Shown here: positions 13,001 to 23,168 of the stretch, piece after piece
Layout: every line of letters starts with the position of its first letter
How positions within the stretch are numbered: position 1 is the stretch's first letter
Assembly: GCF_003589595.1 (NCBI RefSeq)
Contig: NW_020654810.1
Coordinates: forward strand, 13,542,303-13,606,302
DNA length: 64,000 bases
Direction: 5' to 3'
Source of the DNA: Hyposmocoma kahamanoa
Lineage: Eukaryota > Arthropoda > Insecta > Lepidoptera > Cosmopterigidae
Program-made: the position numbers and the translations under genes
The notes under the pieces: generated by a model
The model's input: only the letters and a program-made list of their open reading frames with translations
What the model was told of the DNA's origin: nothing
Databases searched by the model: none

Positions 13001-13887
13001 CTGGCTGCACACTAGCTGTACTATAGCAGTCTATAACTGCGGTTACTGAACATTTATTATTAAATAATGGTGATTTGAAAATCTTAATAAGGGAAATAAT
13101 GTTCTGAAAACATTGCTCAAACAGTCTACCATAGATACCCAGAGTGGAGATAATAAAAGGGATCTGTGTTAACAAAATTAATTTACTTCTTACTCTAAGC
13201 ATGTTCAAAAAAATAAGTATGGTAAGTAAGTGAACATTATCTGCAAGATCTTACATCAACTTTTGCCTGGATAAGTTACTTATGTTATACAACATTTAAT
13301 AAAAAATGTGATGACTGTAGTAGGAGAATCAAATGTACAAACCTTCTTCGACAGCCAACACAAGGAATGCTTTGATTTAAAACGTTAATAATATCAGAAG
13401 CGTCGACTCTAAGCGCGGCTTTGAGCTCATCTGTAGTGAGGATCCTATACTTGCGCATGAAATCTTCGAATTCACGTCCTTTCACTTGCGGGTTATCACA
13501 AATCAGCCCCATAGTGTTTAAATCCATAATCATCTGCAAAATGATGCGGACCATTTGTCAACAAAGGAATAAATCCGCAAATAAGGTCAACTAGAAAACG
13601 TCATTGCCATTGGAGAAATCAATGAACTTGATACTAACAAAAATACCACTTTTTGGACATTCAAGCATGCAAACTATCTTCACGTGTTTATCCGTATATG
13701 TACAAGGCGTATTTCATAGGACTTTAACGTTAATAAAATTCTATGTTCGTGAATAATCTACGTTTGTGGTAATGTCAAAGTGCAGTAACCCACTTACGGT
13801 AAGATTTTCGTAGATAATTAACGGCAATTGCCGTCTTTTTATTACAGGCTCTTTTTCGCTGTTGTATATATCAACCAATTTCGCCAT
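3782..13887 (-). CDS. GGNBP2: Gametogenetin-binding protein 2 homologue, nine exons
   Basis: Coding exons on the minus strand: 13887-13798, 13533-13343, 12775-12632, 11228-10940, 9643-9419, 8488-8207, 7981-7720, 4388-4216 and 3967-3782. All junctions are GT-AG, and together they give 1842 nt (613 aa) with no stop. The order of motifs follows vertebrate GGNBP2 (ZNF403): N-terminal MAKLVDIYN; PCVGCRRSVERLF across exons 2-3; YLRKHRFCADCKTK at the end of exon 4; ERHAKTLEIAQEE in exon 5; a Lys/Arg-rich stretch QRKEQKKLKRRKKKERQ in exon 6; EGSEVACSEGFCNHE in exon 8; and a C-terminal acidic patch CSSDEEED. The vertebrate protein binds gametogenetin and is linked to spermatogenesis and tumour suppression; its molecular role is unclear, and the insect function is unknown to me. 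Exon 4 carries a Trp/Gly/Ala-rich expansion not expected in the family. The 3.3-kb intron 7720-4388 holds a LINE, a hAT-type element and a mariner relic. Confidence 0.93.
4001..4031. repeat. (TAA)n microsatellite
   Basis: About ten uninterrupted TAA units in the last intron of GGNBP2, 34 bases upstream of exon 9 in the sense of transcription. Confidence 0.9.
5876..6292. repeat. G-rich short tandem repeat (unit near GGTTGGGGGCCC)
   Basis: Degenerate units of 10-16 bp built on CCGGTTGGGGGCCC fill 5890-6215. At about 6215 the repeat flips to the complementary sense (ccccaaccgggcc) until 6292, making an inverted block. The long open frames here encode only Gly/Pro/Arg/Trp-rich low-complexity peptides and are artefacts. 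Runs of four or more G at short spacing suggest G-quadruplex potential. Confidence 0.85.
6293..6480. repeat. AATTG-rich palindromic short repeats
   Basis: Units of 16-17 bp built on aaatcaattgcaatta repeat four to five times at about 6325-6412, around a palindromic core (attgcgacgcgtcgcaat). They form the right part of the hAT-type element interior. Confidence 0.8.
6722..7680 (+). mobile_element. mariner-family transposon relic
   Basis: The transposase start is recognisable at 6760 (MRLTRENFRSMIFYDFK) and runs into a stop. A deletion then removes the DNA-binding part. Coding resumes at 6852-7040 (SILHKHLGLKKLC to VTGDET), is cut by TAG at 7037-7039, and continues at 7042-7540 (PKTKQQSSVWVFRDEPKPTK; HPAYSP; CDFYLFPKIKN), with a final frameshift before the terminal GEYFEKQ. 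The first catalytic Asp (TGDE) and the third (PCDFYLF) survive. The second, normally in HDNASSH, is replaced by Tyr (HRYNASSH). The copy is therefore inactive. It abuts the LINE at 4498-6720 and lies in GGNBP2 intron 7. Confidence 0.88.
9252..9364. repeat. 43-bp-arm inverted repeat (hairpin)
   Basis: The arms at 9252-9294 and 9322-9364 are complementary over 43 bp with about two mismatches. The core is ggatttaaatcgcgtatatt, and the loop is 27 nt. It lies in the intron between GGNBP2 exons 5 and 6. It may be a short MITE or a foldable transcript; no target duplication was recognised. Confidence 0.75.
10362..10522. repeat. 161-bp near-palindrome
   Basis: Begins gcccccgtagcatgg and ends with the inverse ccatgctacgggggc. 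The arms stay complementary for roughly 65-70 bp, with a few indels, through a GC-rich segment (gcgcgcgataaaattg / caattttatcgcg). The centre is ctaaattagatctgatt. This is the layout of a foldback MITE. It lies in the intron between GGNBP2 exons 4 and 5. Confidence 0.75.
10562..10825 (+). repeat. dispersed repeat, copy A
   Basis: Shares diagnostic words (agtttgccaccc, aggtggaatattttcttc, atcatcaaaatcggttcaca, gaattgagaacctcc) with copy B at 56976-57198 and, inverted, with copy C at 49640-49835. A more distant relative is at 50460-50800. The 3' end resembles tails of RTE-like retroposons common in Lepidoptera; that assignment is from memory and tentative. Confidence 0.7.
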
Positions 13888-14279
13888 TTTTTTGATTAAT
13901 CACATAAAATTGCCGACAAAATACACAAATCTAACAAAATGACGGACAACTTCTACAAGAAATACACGTCGTGTTGCGTCTTTGACTGATTATTTTTTAA
14001 ATTCAGGGTTGCTATTTAATTTGAATAGTGAATTCAATCAATATAATACGAAATCGAATTAATTAAATTATAATTTTGTTAGATCTGCCATGTCAGACAC
14101 AACGCAGAGAACATTAATGTGTATGTGGAAACCGCGAAAAGCCATAAAAGTCAAGAAAAAGAAAGAAATAAAGATACTTCCTATTAGTGTTGGGTTTGTC
14201 ATTTTGAAGAAATTATATTTTCGGAAAAAAAATCGTATTTTTCCTTTGAGGATGGAAAATTTCCAACATTTCCACATTG

Positions 14280-14425
14280 ACGTTGACACCTCAAGTCAGG
14301 ATTTGAGCAGACTTGAGTATGATTTCAAGCACTGGAAATACGATCTTAATGGCAAGGACTTCAGTATGATTTTTAGTGCTTTGAATCATAGTCAAGTCTT
14401 GACTTGAGCATTGAGTAGAGTTCTA
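14280..14425. repeat. palindromic MITE, copy 1 (left end lost)
   Basis: Shares agtatgatttcaagcactgg, aaatacgatcttaatggcaa and the right terminus cttgagcattgagtagagtt with the complete copy at 62466-62632. Its left terminus is missing. Confidence 0.75.
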
Positions 14426-15821
14426 AAAAGAATTATTTTACTGTATTGAATGAAACGAATTGGAACAACAGAAGTTGATCGAATTTAATAAAATGTTAGT
14501 AACAATAATTTTATGAGAATGGATGAAATATAAAAACAACAATTTAAAGTAATAAAAAAGAAAGTATTTACAAAGGGTCAAACGTATTCATGAAAAAATT
14601 AAAGATTATATTAGACAGTATTAGGTTAATTATCTGTTTACAATATATTTGTTTAAACAAATAAATAACAATCGCTGGAGATTAAAAAGTGGACAATTGA
14701 AAAATAAATGATCGGGGTCACAGGGTTTGCAAGTTGCATTATTTACAATATTAATATTATAAATATTAATTCCCTATTAATATAATAATTTTAACCCAAA
14801 AAGATGTGAAGGAATTATTCTATGTTTACAAGTCCGATATTTTTGCACTAGACTGAACGAACAAAAAATTATGGTGTAGGTAAGGGAAACAAAATAACTA
14901 CATGCTTGTAATGCGTATAGTGTACATGCTACATATAATATGTATGTAGATATTTTGTTTCCTTGTCAATCATTGACCTACCAACAAATGGACATCGTGT
15001 CTAATACAAAAACTACGAAAAAATGGTCCGAAATTAACCTATACAAACGTAGTGATATGTAATGAAATATAAAAAAACTAAAACATTCAATTTAAATTGT
15101 AACTAAATTAGTTTAATAATTTTAATTGTAACGTCATTGCAGTAATGCAATGTGCCTAATTTTGCTTGCAATAATTTAAGGGCCCAAAAACACCATATTC
15201 AACTACTACTGAAAATTTAAGAAAATGCACCATATTCAGCTTCGACTGAAAATTACTTAAACACAAGAGTAATGGAGCAGCCTTTATTGTAAATATTAGT
15301 TAATTTTTATGTATATTAGTATGCCGAATTTTGTACAAATTTACTTAAAGAAATAATAAAGAGTTGGGCAGATACATACAAAAAAAATATTGCAAATGTG
15401 AAAATAATATTGTACGATGTTCCAACAAAACGTAAACTCAAATGTCCGTAATTCCGAAAAGCAATTTATAATAAAACTGTTACGCTTTCAAGTAATTTTG
15501 ATGCTTCTCACAAATACAAAATTAGCTTTTGTTTTGTAATATTCCTAAAAAAATACATTTGACATTATGAAAATTCGAGCTAACGTTATTTCGGGAAAAT
15601 GTATTTTCTGACTTCCGATAAGCCCAAGCCGTAAAACGAATACAACACTATATTGTTAATTATTGTTAACGTTTAATAAAAAATAAAAAAAACATTTTAA
15701 AAATAAGGTTAAAATCAAAGTGACTATAGTTTCTTTGTTGTAAATATTTCAATCGCTTGTGGTTCGAACAGGTTCAACAATTGAAAATTACTATGAAGTT
15801 TACAGAAGCTTCTTGAAATTG

Positions 15822-15950
15822 ACTCGTATTCCAGAACTCTACTCAATGCTTAAGTCAGGATTTGGGTATGGTTTAAAGCACTCGAAATCATACTCAAGTC
15901 CCTGACATTAGGGTCGTATTTCCAATGCTTGTGTTTCCAGTGGGTATCTT
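15822..15950. repeat. palindromic MITE, copy 2 (right end lost)
   Basis: Starts with the left terminus tattccagaactctactcaa seen at 62470 and contains diverged internal sequence (tttaaagcactcgaaatcat, tagggtcgtatttccaatgc). The right terminus is missing. Confidence 0.7.
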
Positions 15951-17177
15951 TTGTGCATGCAATGTTTAGAAAAAGGACAGTTAGCTTTGATTATTTTGTT
16001 TGCTTTTGTAATTCGTAAATATACGATTAATTTATATATAAATTAAATATTAAACAACTGTACAATATAACAATTTTAAATGATAACTATGATAACACAA
16101 TTTATTTGTTTAATTAAAATATGATACGAAATCCTGTTTTCACACTTTACTGCAGTAATTTTTACAAGTTATTATTATACAGGGTGTAACAGCAAGGTGT
16201 AGTCATATTTGAAGGTCGGATTCAGTTAATGGTATGAAACTATTTAGCAAAGTTGTTTTAGTACAAACTACGTTATTTATGGAAATTTCGCCATGAACAG
16301 TTTCGATCAGCTGATGTCATTTAACGAAAATAAATAGTCACATCACATCTCTATTGAGTATCATAATACAACCAAATTACGTAACTTGAAAAAATTGTGA
16401 AATTCAGGCATGTTATTGTAAATGATAAAGTACTTAATGCCATATTCTTATTACTATGTTATAATTTACTAAATTTATTATTATTTTATTCATGTAATAT
16501 GCGTGTGAACATTTAATGAAAAATAAATATTATCGATTACTTTGCCAAAATACACTAGTTCATAATAAAACTATTATTTAAAACTTAGTACATAATAACG
16601 TAATATGGTTTCGTTAACTTCATATCTTCAAACATACAAAATACACAAATTTCCATTTAATATCCATTAATAAAACTAATGTCCTCTAAAAAACACATAT
16701 TTAAAGTTATCTCTGTTTCTTTTTACCATACGCATTCATCTATTGTATTTTAATGAATGAAATTTGTCTCTTTCTATCCGTCGGTACTGTTCTAACGCAT
16801 GGCGGAATCAGTCGGTATGTTTCTTCTAACGCATGACGCAATATGACGCAATTATCCGACTAATACTTCGCACCCTTACAATGAAAGCGACCCAAATCAA
16901 AAAATTAAAAAATGAGTTTATACCGTAAAACCATCTTAAAAAAATATTTTGTTACATTAGTCACACTGTGGTGAAGATGAAATTGTGCAATTAAAGCTCG
17001 AATAGCACTGATTCATAAAGGTCCCTTTCATTTTGTTCTTTCAGTTTAAAAATTCTACTCCCGCGTCGAAATATTAACGCCGCATTTATTGTTGAATCTG
17101 CATTTGCAAAGACAACACGCTGCCACTGACGGATTAGCATTTGAGCCATTTTCGTTCCGAAAATCATATTCAAAAAT

Positions 17178-17380
17178 CACTAGTAGCAGTAGAGCTCCTT
17201 GTGAGTTCGTCCAGGGTAGTACTGCCACATTACCGTGTTACAGTTTTGAAGGGTAAGGGTGCTGGTGAAATTACAGGCACATGGGACTTGTCAACTATGT
17301 CTCAGAGAGATGGACGCCGTAGCAGTAGCCTTCGAGCGGCAGTGCTACTGTTATGGACAGGCGTGACGCTTTCCACCGGG
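17178..17380 (+). repeat. dispersed repeat containing ggcacatgggacttgtcaac
   Basis: The same sequence, inverted, is at 52525-52770, and a short piece is at 52104-52165. Shared words include gagctcc, aagggtgctggtgaaattac and acttgtcaacta. Both copies carry similar short open frames, but conservation is at DNA level and no protein family is recognisable. It is a family of dispersed elements of unknown class. Confidence 0.65.
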
Positions 17381-18667
17381 TACACGACTTGTTCGACACG
17401 TCGCTTAATATTTAAAAAAAAAAAATTTTTTTAGTAACTTACTTTTTAAAGGGACTTACTTTTTTGTTTCGTGGACTTTCTTCTTTTTTAATTGTGAAAC
17501 AGGGACCACAAAACAATATCAAGGGTTATGACATCTTGCTTAGCTGATGAACATTAAAAAGACTTAATTCTTAATACGTTAAATGATAACAAAAAATCGT
17601 TAAAAAAAAGACCTATTGGCGACTAGTTTTTGTAAATTATGTTTTTAAATTGTTGAACATTAAAATGATCAGAAACAATTTTCAGTTGTAAAGTTCCATT
17701 TTTCCTCATTATTTTCAAAGACTAATAAGGCCATCACCTTTAGTACTTCAAGAGTAGGTAATAAATAAAATAATATGAAAATATGAAAAAACTTGAAATC
17801 TTATTTTCTTTTTTATTCCCAAAAAGTTGAAATTTTGTATTGGGACACTTTCATCGTAAAGGTGCAACCTGAAGGTCGGTAAACGTCAAGAAATTAGTTT
17901 TGATCGTTGACCACGAATTAATTATTGTAATTTTAATTTAATTTAATTTTTTTTTTATGATTGATTTAGTGTCTGTTTAAGTATATCTAAATGTTTTAAA
18001 ATGAATGTTGAGCACAGTAATAATTGGGCACAGATATGCCTGTTGTATTAATTTTTAAGTGTTTTTATTTTCCTCACTTTCTGTGTCTGATGTCTGTACA
18101 TTGTGCCATAAATAAAAAATAAAAAATAAAAATAAAATAAATTTTCATCACTTGCTTGGAAATGAAAATATCGTGAGAAAACTTGGATTTCGGAGATAAT
18201 TGCCGAAATCTTCAAAGATGCGAGAATGTCAAGTTTCCAACCAGTACTTACTATGCAAGTGCAGTGGACTAAACCTTGTGCAAAAAATAGTACTTTACTA
18301 ACTTACATACGTCTATTGCTGAGCGCACGTTTCTAACAACAGGCTTACGCTTAATTTGACTTATCTACACACGACAACTTTCTGGGTATGGGTTTATTAC
18401 ATGGTGAAATTGAAATAATTAATATCCGTTGAACCTATTAAGGTTCTTACTTCCTAATAATATCTACTCATCTAAAGAAATATTTTAGAATAGTTTAAAT
18501 TAGCAATAGTGTAAAACCATAAAAAATCTTACCTAAATAAACAAAGTATCAAGATTAGTCGCCTTGCGTACGCGATACGTAATCGTAGCGAAGTCGCAAG
18601 CCTTTGGCGGCAACTTTGGCGGCAAAAATATCACCTTTGATTTTCGCCGCCAGCATTTGATTTTATA

Positions 18668-19085
18668 CATGGTGATGTGGATTAGTGGTTAATGTTAGAC
18701 TCGTTTCGGAGGTCGTGGATTCGATTCTCATAGTTGACTGGCTCTATGGGGTAGTTGTTAGAGTGTTAGGTTTTCTTTGCGGATGTCGTAGATTTGATTC
18801 CCATAGTCGACTGCCTCCATAGTCTAGTGGTTAGAGCGTTAGGCTTTCTTTTCGGAAGTCGTGGATTTGATTCCCATAGTCGACTGCCTCTATGGTGTAG
18901 TGGTTAGAGTGTTAGGCTTTCGTTTCGGCGGTTGTGGATTTGATTCCCATAGTCGACTGCCTCCATGGTGTAGTGGTTAGAGTGTTAGGCTTTCGTTTCG
19001 GAGGTCGTGGATTTGATTCCTATAGTCGACTGCCTCCATGGTGTAGTGGTTAGTGTGTTAGGCTTTCGTTTCGGACGTCGTGAGT
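18668..19085 (+). repeat. tandem array of 73-bp tRNA-like (SINE-head) units
   Basis: About six head-to-tail units with a 73-bp period and the consensus start gactgcctccatggtgtagt. Each unit carries an A-box-like TGGTGTAGTGGTTAG and a B-box-like GGATTTGATTCC at tRNA-like spacing, with GGCTTTCG between. The order resembles tRNA-Glu-type sequence and the heads of lepidopteran SINEs (compare 53715-53945, which starts ctgcctccgtcgtc when read on the minus strand). Acceptor and T arms do not pair well, so these are not functional tRNA genes. There are no unique spacers, so this is not CRISPR. Confidence 0.85.
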
Positions 19086-19553
19086 TTCCGATGGGTGACT
19101 GCCTCCTTAGTGCAGTATATCCGTAATCACTCAGTCAGTTCTTGCATTATGTGGAAGTGGTACGGGTGATGGTCAGAGCTTGTTTACAAACAAAGGCGTA
19201 TGCAGTGCAACGTTGAAGGTCGTAGACGTAGGATATAGGTATTCGTTTAATGTGTATGTAATGATGTAATTTGTATCAGGAGAAGGGTCTTATTTCAAAA
19301 GGATGGTAATAATTTTAATTTCACCCTGTAGGTACATTATGAAAACGTTACCCTATATTCCAAAATTTGCGTTTCAGTCGGCGTCCTTTGATGTGCCGCC
19401 GCTGAGGCAGAGGTGCTATTTTTTAATTTTTTGTAACAGTCTGTAATTGCCGTTTGCGTTGTGAGGACTAAATAGGTGTCATCGTTTTGTTTGTGTCTTG
19501 TTTTTGTGTTTATTTAAACTATGTCACGCTTAAGCAATAGTGATTACTAAGAG

Positions 19554-20622
19554 ATGATGTTGTGCGTAGGCGCAGCCGATGGGAGCTTGCGCCAGCCTCG
19601 CCAAATTTATTGGGCAAAGTTTATTGATGGCGTCCCAGAAAATCGACGTCGACCATTTCCTGCTGTGGAATGCTTCAGGAAGATGGTTATGAGACTTCAT
19701 AATAGTGGATCGTTCCGTGGTTCCAGTTCTGAAGGCCGGCCGAGTTCACGAGACCCAGAATTCGAGGCAGATGTTTTGGAACATTTTCTCGGCAATCCAA
19801 AGACAAGTACTCGTCGTGCTGCGGCAGCCTTTGGTGGTGTGAACCATATGAGTGTGTGGCGTGTGCTACGGGATGATGGCCAGCACCCATACCATTTTCA
19901 AAGAACGCAGAAGCTGTTACAAGCGGACTATGATCTACGTTTGGCATTTTGCCGCTGGTACCGCGACCAGGTTGGGAGGTCTCCCGACTTCGCTTCGTCG
20001 GTACTGTGGACAGACGAGGCGTCATTTACGCGTGCGGGCATTATCAATATGCATAATGAACATTTTTGGACTCATTTGAATCCCCGCGTATCAAGGGAAT
20101 CAAATTTTCAACACCAGTGGCGGATTAACGTGTGGGCTGGTATAATAGGTTGTGCCGTCATCGGTCCAGTGTTTTTGCCGGCAAGTCTGAATGGGGCCAA
20201 TTATTTAAGATTCCTAACAGAAGACTTGGGTGACGTTCTGATGGCCCTGCCAGTGACACAATACGTGAGACTCGTGATGGAACACGGGATGACTTTCTAG
20301 CACGATGGAGCACCCGCACATTTTGCTCGAAATGTACGTTCCCATCTGAACGACCGTCTCCCGCAGTGGATTGGGCGGGGAGGTCCTGTACCCTGGCCAG
20401 CGTGGTCCCCAGACTTGACACCGCTCGATTTTTTTTGTGGGGTCATATAAAAATATTGTTTATGCGGAGTCCTGTGAAAGCGCAGAAGAAATGAGGCAGC
20501 GGATCGAAATGGCGTTTAGTCAAATCACTCGGCAGATGCTTCAAAGAGTAGAGCAGTCTCTGTACCGACGCACGGAAATATGCATATTGCATGGAGGTCG
20601 GCATTTTGAACCTTACCTGTAA
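19554..20622 (+). pseudogene. Tc1/mariner-superfamily DDE transposase, two lesions
   Basis: Encodes an N-terminal helix-turn-helix-like region (TSTRRAAAAFGGVNHMSVWR, about residues 82-101) and a DDE catalytic region: first Asp in WTDEASF, second in HDGAPAHF, third in SPDLTPLDFF, with about 40 residues between the second and third. Just after MEHGMTF an in-frame TAG at 20298-20300 stands directly before HDGAPAHF, consistent with a single CAG-to-TAG change. In the run of T after PLDFF one base is missing (near 20435), shifting the frame; the remaining C-terminus is readable at 20437-20622 to GRHFEPYL. Otherwise it is intact, so inactivation was recent. The likely substrate is the ends of the surrounding element. 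Confidence 0.85.
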
Positions 20623-21803
20623 ATGTGTGAAATGTGCCAGCAGTGCGTGTAGTGATTGTACTTATTATTCAAAATTATCGTAAACAAGTCAATATTTCGT
20701 ACATTGTACAACAGTGAATTACAATTCGTAGGAAATTCATTAAAACGTGTATGAATTGCACAGTAGGTAAGTACCAATTAAAAAAGTATCCACTATTGTA
20801 AAATTGTCGTAAATAAATGTATTAATACAAAATTATGTAGAATGTGTATACGATGAAGGCGTGCGTAACTACGGGCTTAATAAGTAAATAAATATCCTTT
20901 AAATTGTATGTAAATAAGTACGTACCTAGGTATGGTATAAAATAATATTGTTAGAAATAATTCGATTTTTCTAGGTATTTAAAGATTTGTTACTTAATAT
21001 TAACGTGTTATCAACATATTCAAATCATGTTTTTACAGTGGCATTTCAATTGTAGTCAGCTGTTCTTTCGCCCCGCTTGCGGCCGCCCAGGTTTCATTAA
21101 TGAATTTGTGAAGTCGTAGTAACGTAACTAGCAATAGAGTTGTGACGCAGTGGTTGTTTCGGACAATCACTATTTATACAAACATAATTAAAGTTATATC
21201 AACATTAAAAGTCACTTATTTTTATTTGATATTTTGCACAGAGGGTCTAGATCAAGTATAGGTTTGGCTCCTTTAATATGACTACACCTTGCGGTTACAC
21301 CCTGTATAGTACTGTCAGTCGAACAAACGAAGACTGTTGCGCTCAACAAACGAAGATTGATGCTCTGTATGCAATTTTAGCAACGCCCTATAGGTGCGGA
21401 CACTTTTTAGCGTGAACCCGACGTCCATTTGTGAGTAGGTCAATGTCACAGAACACTATACTCATGTAGTCAATAGTAAAATTTATTGTACGAATGTAAC
21501 TAAAATAATTAATAGTATGAAAAACCGTTAAAATAAATTCCAATGGACCGAAGAGTATGTACGTAACATTACATTTATCCAATGGAATCGTATGTCTATG
21601 AATGGAATGGATTCTCAAATATAGAGTGTATGATCTATGGACTGGACCTGCCTATCGTAGTGCTTAAATTCTCTTTGCTGCCTAGTGGCTGCCTATGTTT
21701 GTCTTTGGCTCAAATCCATTTCTGTTGTTTAATTTTCTCAGAAGAAAATCTTGTTTAAAGATTAAATATAAACTTTATTCTATGAAAGTATCCACGAATC
21801 AAC

Positions 21804-22642
21804 ATGTCTAAAATATTCACACCTACTAACCAAATACGTTTAACAAACGTTGCTATCGTAAGATTGAAAAAAGGTGGAAAACGATTTGAAATAGCATGTT
21901 ACAGAAATAAAGTTTTGTCATGGAGAAACAAATTGTAAGTCGTAAATAGTTACTATTCGCATCAAATAGCCTGTACAACGAAGTTTTCGTCTTTATCATG
22001 TTATTTACACGTTACAGGGAAAAAGATATTGACGAGGTTTTACAAACACACACAGTGTTCACAAATGTGTCGAAGGGTCAAGTTGCCAAAAAAGAAGATT
22101 TAGTTAAAGTATTTGGAAAAGATGACCAAACCGAGATATGCAAGGAAATATTGGAAAAGGGCGAACTTCAAGTGTCCGACAAGGAACGACATTCACAGAT
22201 TGATTCCTTATTTAAAGACATTGCAACCACTGTGTCAGACAAATGTGTCAACCCTGAGACAAAGCGACCATATCCTGTTTCAATTATAGAAAAAGCTATG
22301 AAAGACATTCATTTCTCTGTCAATGTTAATAAAAGTGCTAAACAGCAAGCTCTTGATGTAATACAGTTGTTGAAAAAAGAAATACCTTTAGAAAGAGCAC
22401 AGATGAGAGTAAGGATCGTCCTTAGTGGAAAAGATGCTAAAAAAACAAGGGAAAAAGTGGTTAAATTGACTATGAGCATTGAAGAGGAAAATTGGGAGTC
22501 AGGAACAGCTAACATCATTTGCTTGATAGACCCCGGCAGCTTTAGAAATTTAGATGACATGATCAGAACAGAAACAAAAGGAAGTGGACAGTTTGAATTA
22601 TTAAACCTGAAGGAAATGGTAGAAGGCGAACAGGTTCTTTAA
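21804..22642 (+). CDS. SBDS: Ribosome maturation protein SBDS
   Basis: Two exons, 21804-21934 and 22018-22642, joined by an 83-nt GT-AG intron, give 756 nt (251 aa), the family's usual length (about 250). The N-terminal FYSH domain is clear ([32 protein letters not shown]). It is followed by the signature [12 protein letters not shown] and [20 protein letters not shown], and the C-terminal ferredoxin-like domain ends with [15 protein letters not shown] acts with the GTPase EFL1 to release eIF6 from late cytoplasmic 60S subunits. A new start is not needed: the ATG at 21804 aligns with the conserved N-terminus. No lesion is seen. The gene lies about 530 bp upstream of the BTB gene on the same strand. 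Confidence 0.97.
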
Positions 22643-23168
22643 GTAACAATTGTACCTGTCTTATTGTTTAACTTTAAAATTAAAATGTTTTGTGAAATAA
22701 CAATTTTTTATTTGTCTCTGGCTTTGTTGTCAAGTGACTAAACATTTCGTTGGACTTTGCTTTTATGAATCTTTTGTTATTATTTTACAACGTTTCTATA
22801 GCTAATAGAATAACCTCTAAAATTTTCAAGTGTTACACATTGAACTATTATTAATTCACTTCATTGTGAAAGGGCAATGACTTCAATACTAAGTAAGTAT
22901 AGACCATAGACAATTAGTCATTCACAAAAACCGTAAACCACAATGTGAAACGGAACGTTGAAGTGAATGTACTCATCAACAAATGACAAATTAAAAAGTT
23001 TTATTTTTCTCATATTGGTACGAGATTTTATTGATTGTTTTCTTTCATAAGATTTTCGGCCAGACGGCGACTGAAATTGCAAGTTACTGTGATATATTTA
23101 TTTTCAATATTTTACTATTCTTATCAAGCAATTAAATGAGCAGGGATATCGAGTTATGTCTATAAGTA

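Larger units (their letters stand above)
13888..16177. other. spacer upstream of GGNBP2
   Basis: AT-rich DNA without a supported gene. It holds the GGNBP2 promoter side and two partial copies of one MITE family (see 14280-14425 and 15822-15950). The open frame 14090-14407 runs through the first MITE and is not credible. Confidence 0.4.
16178..21306. mobile_element. 5.1-kb TA-flanked element with long terminal inverted repeats
   Basis: The left end TACAGGGTGTAAC at 16178 and the right end GTTACACCCTGTA at 21306 begin an inverted repeat of about 37 bp with three mismatches, running on through gcaaggtgtagtcatatt. The terminal TA dinucleotides fit a Tc1/mariner-type TA target. Inside are a dispersed repeat (17178-17380), a 73-bp tandem tRNA-like array (18668-19085) and a damaged DDE transposase (19554-20622). 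The size is far above the usual 1.3-2 kb for the superfamily, so the element has probably gained later insertions or is composite. Confidence 0.75.

Noticed and set aside
14090..14407. 105-codon plus-strand frame upstream of GGNBP2
   Set aside because: Its second half is MITE sequence and its first half is Lys-rich AT-biased DNA without family similarity.
18668..19085. CRISPR-like or true tRNA gene cluster
   Set aside because: Units abut without spacers, and the acceptor and T stems do not pair; they are tRNA-derived repeats.
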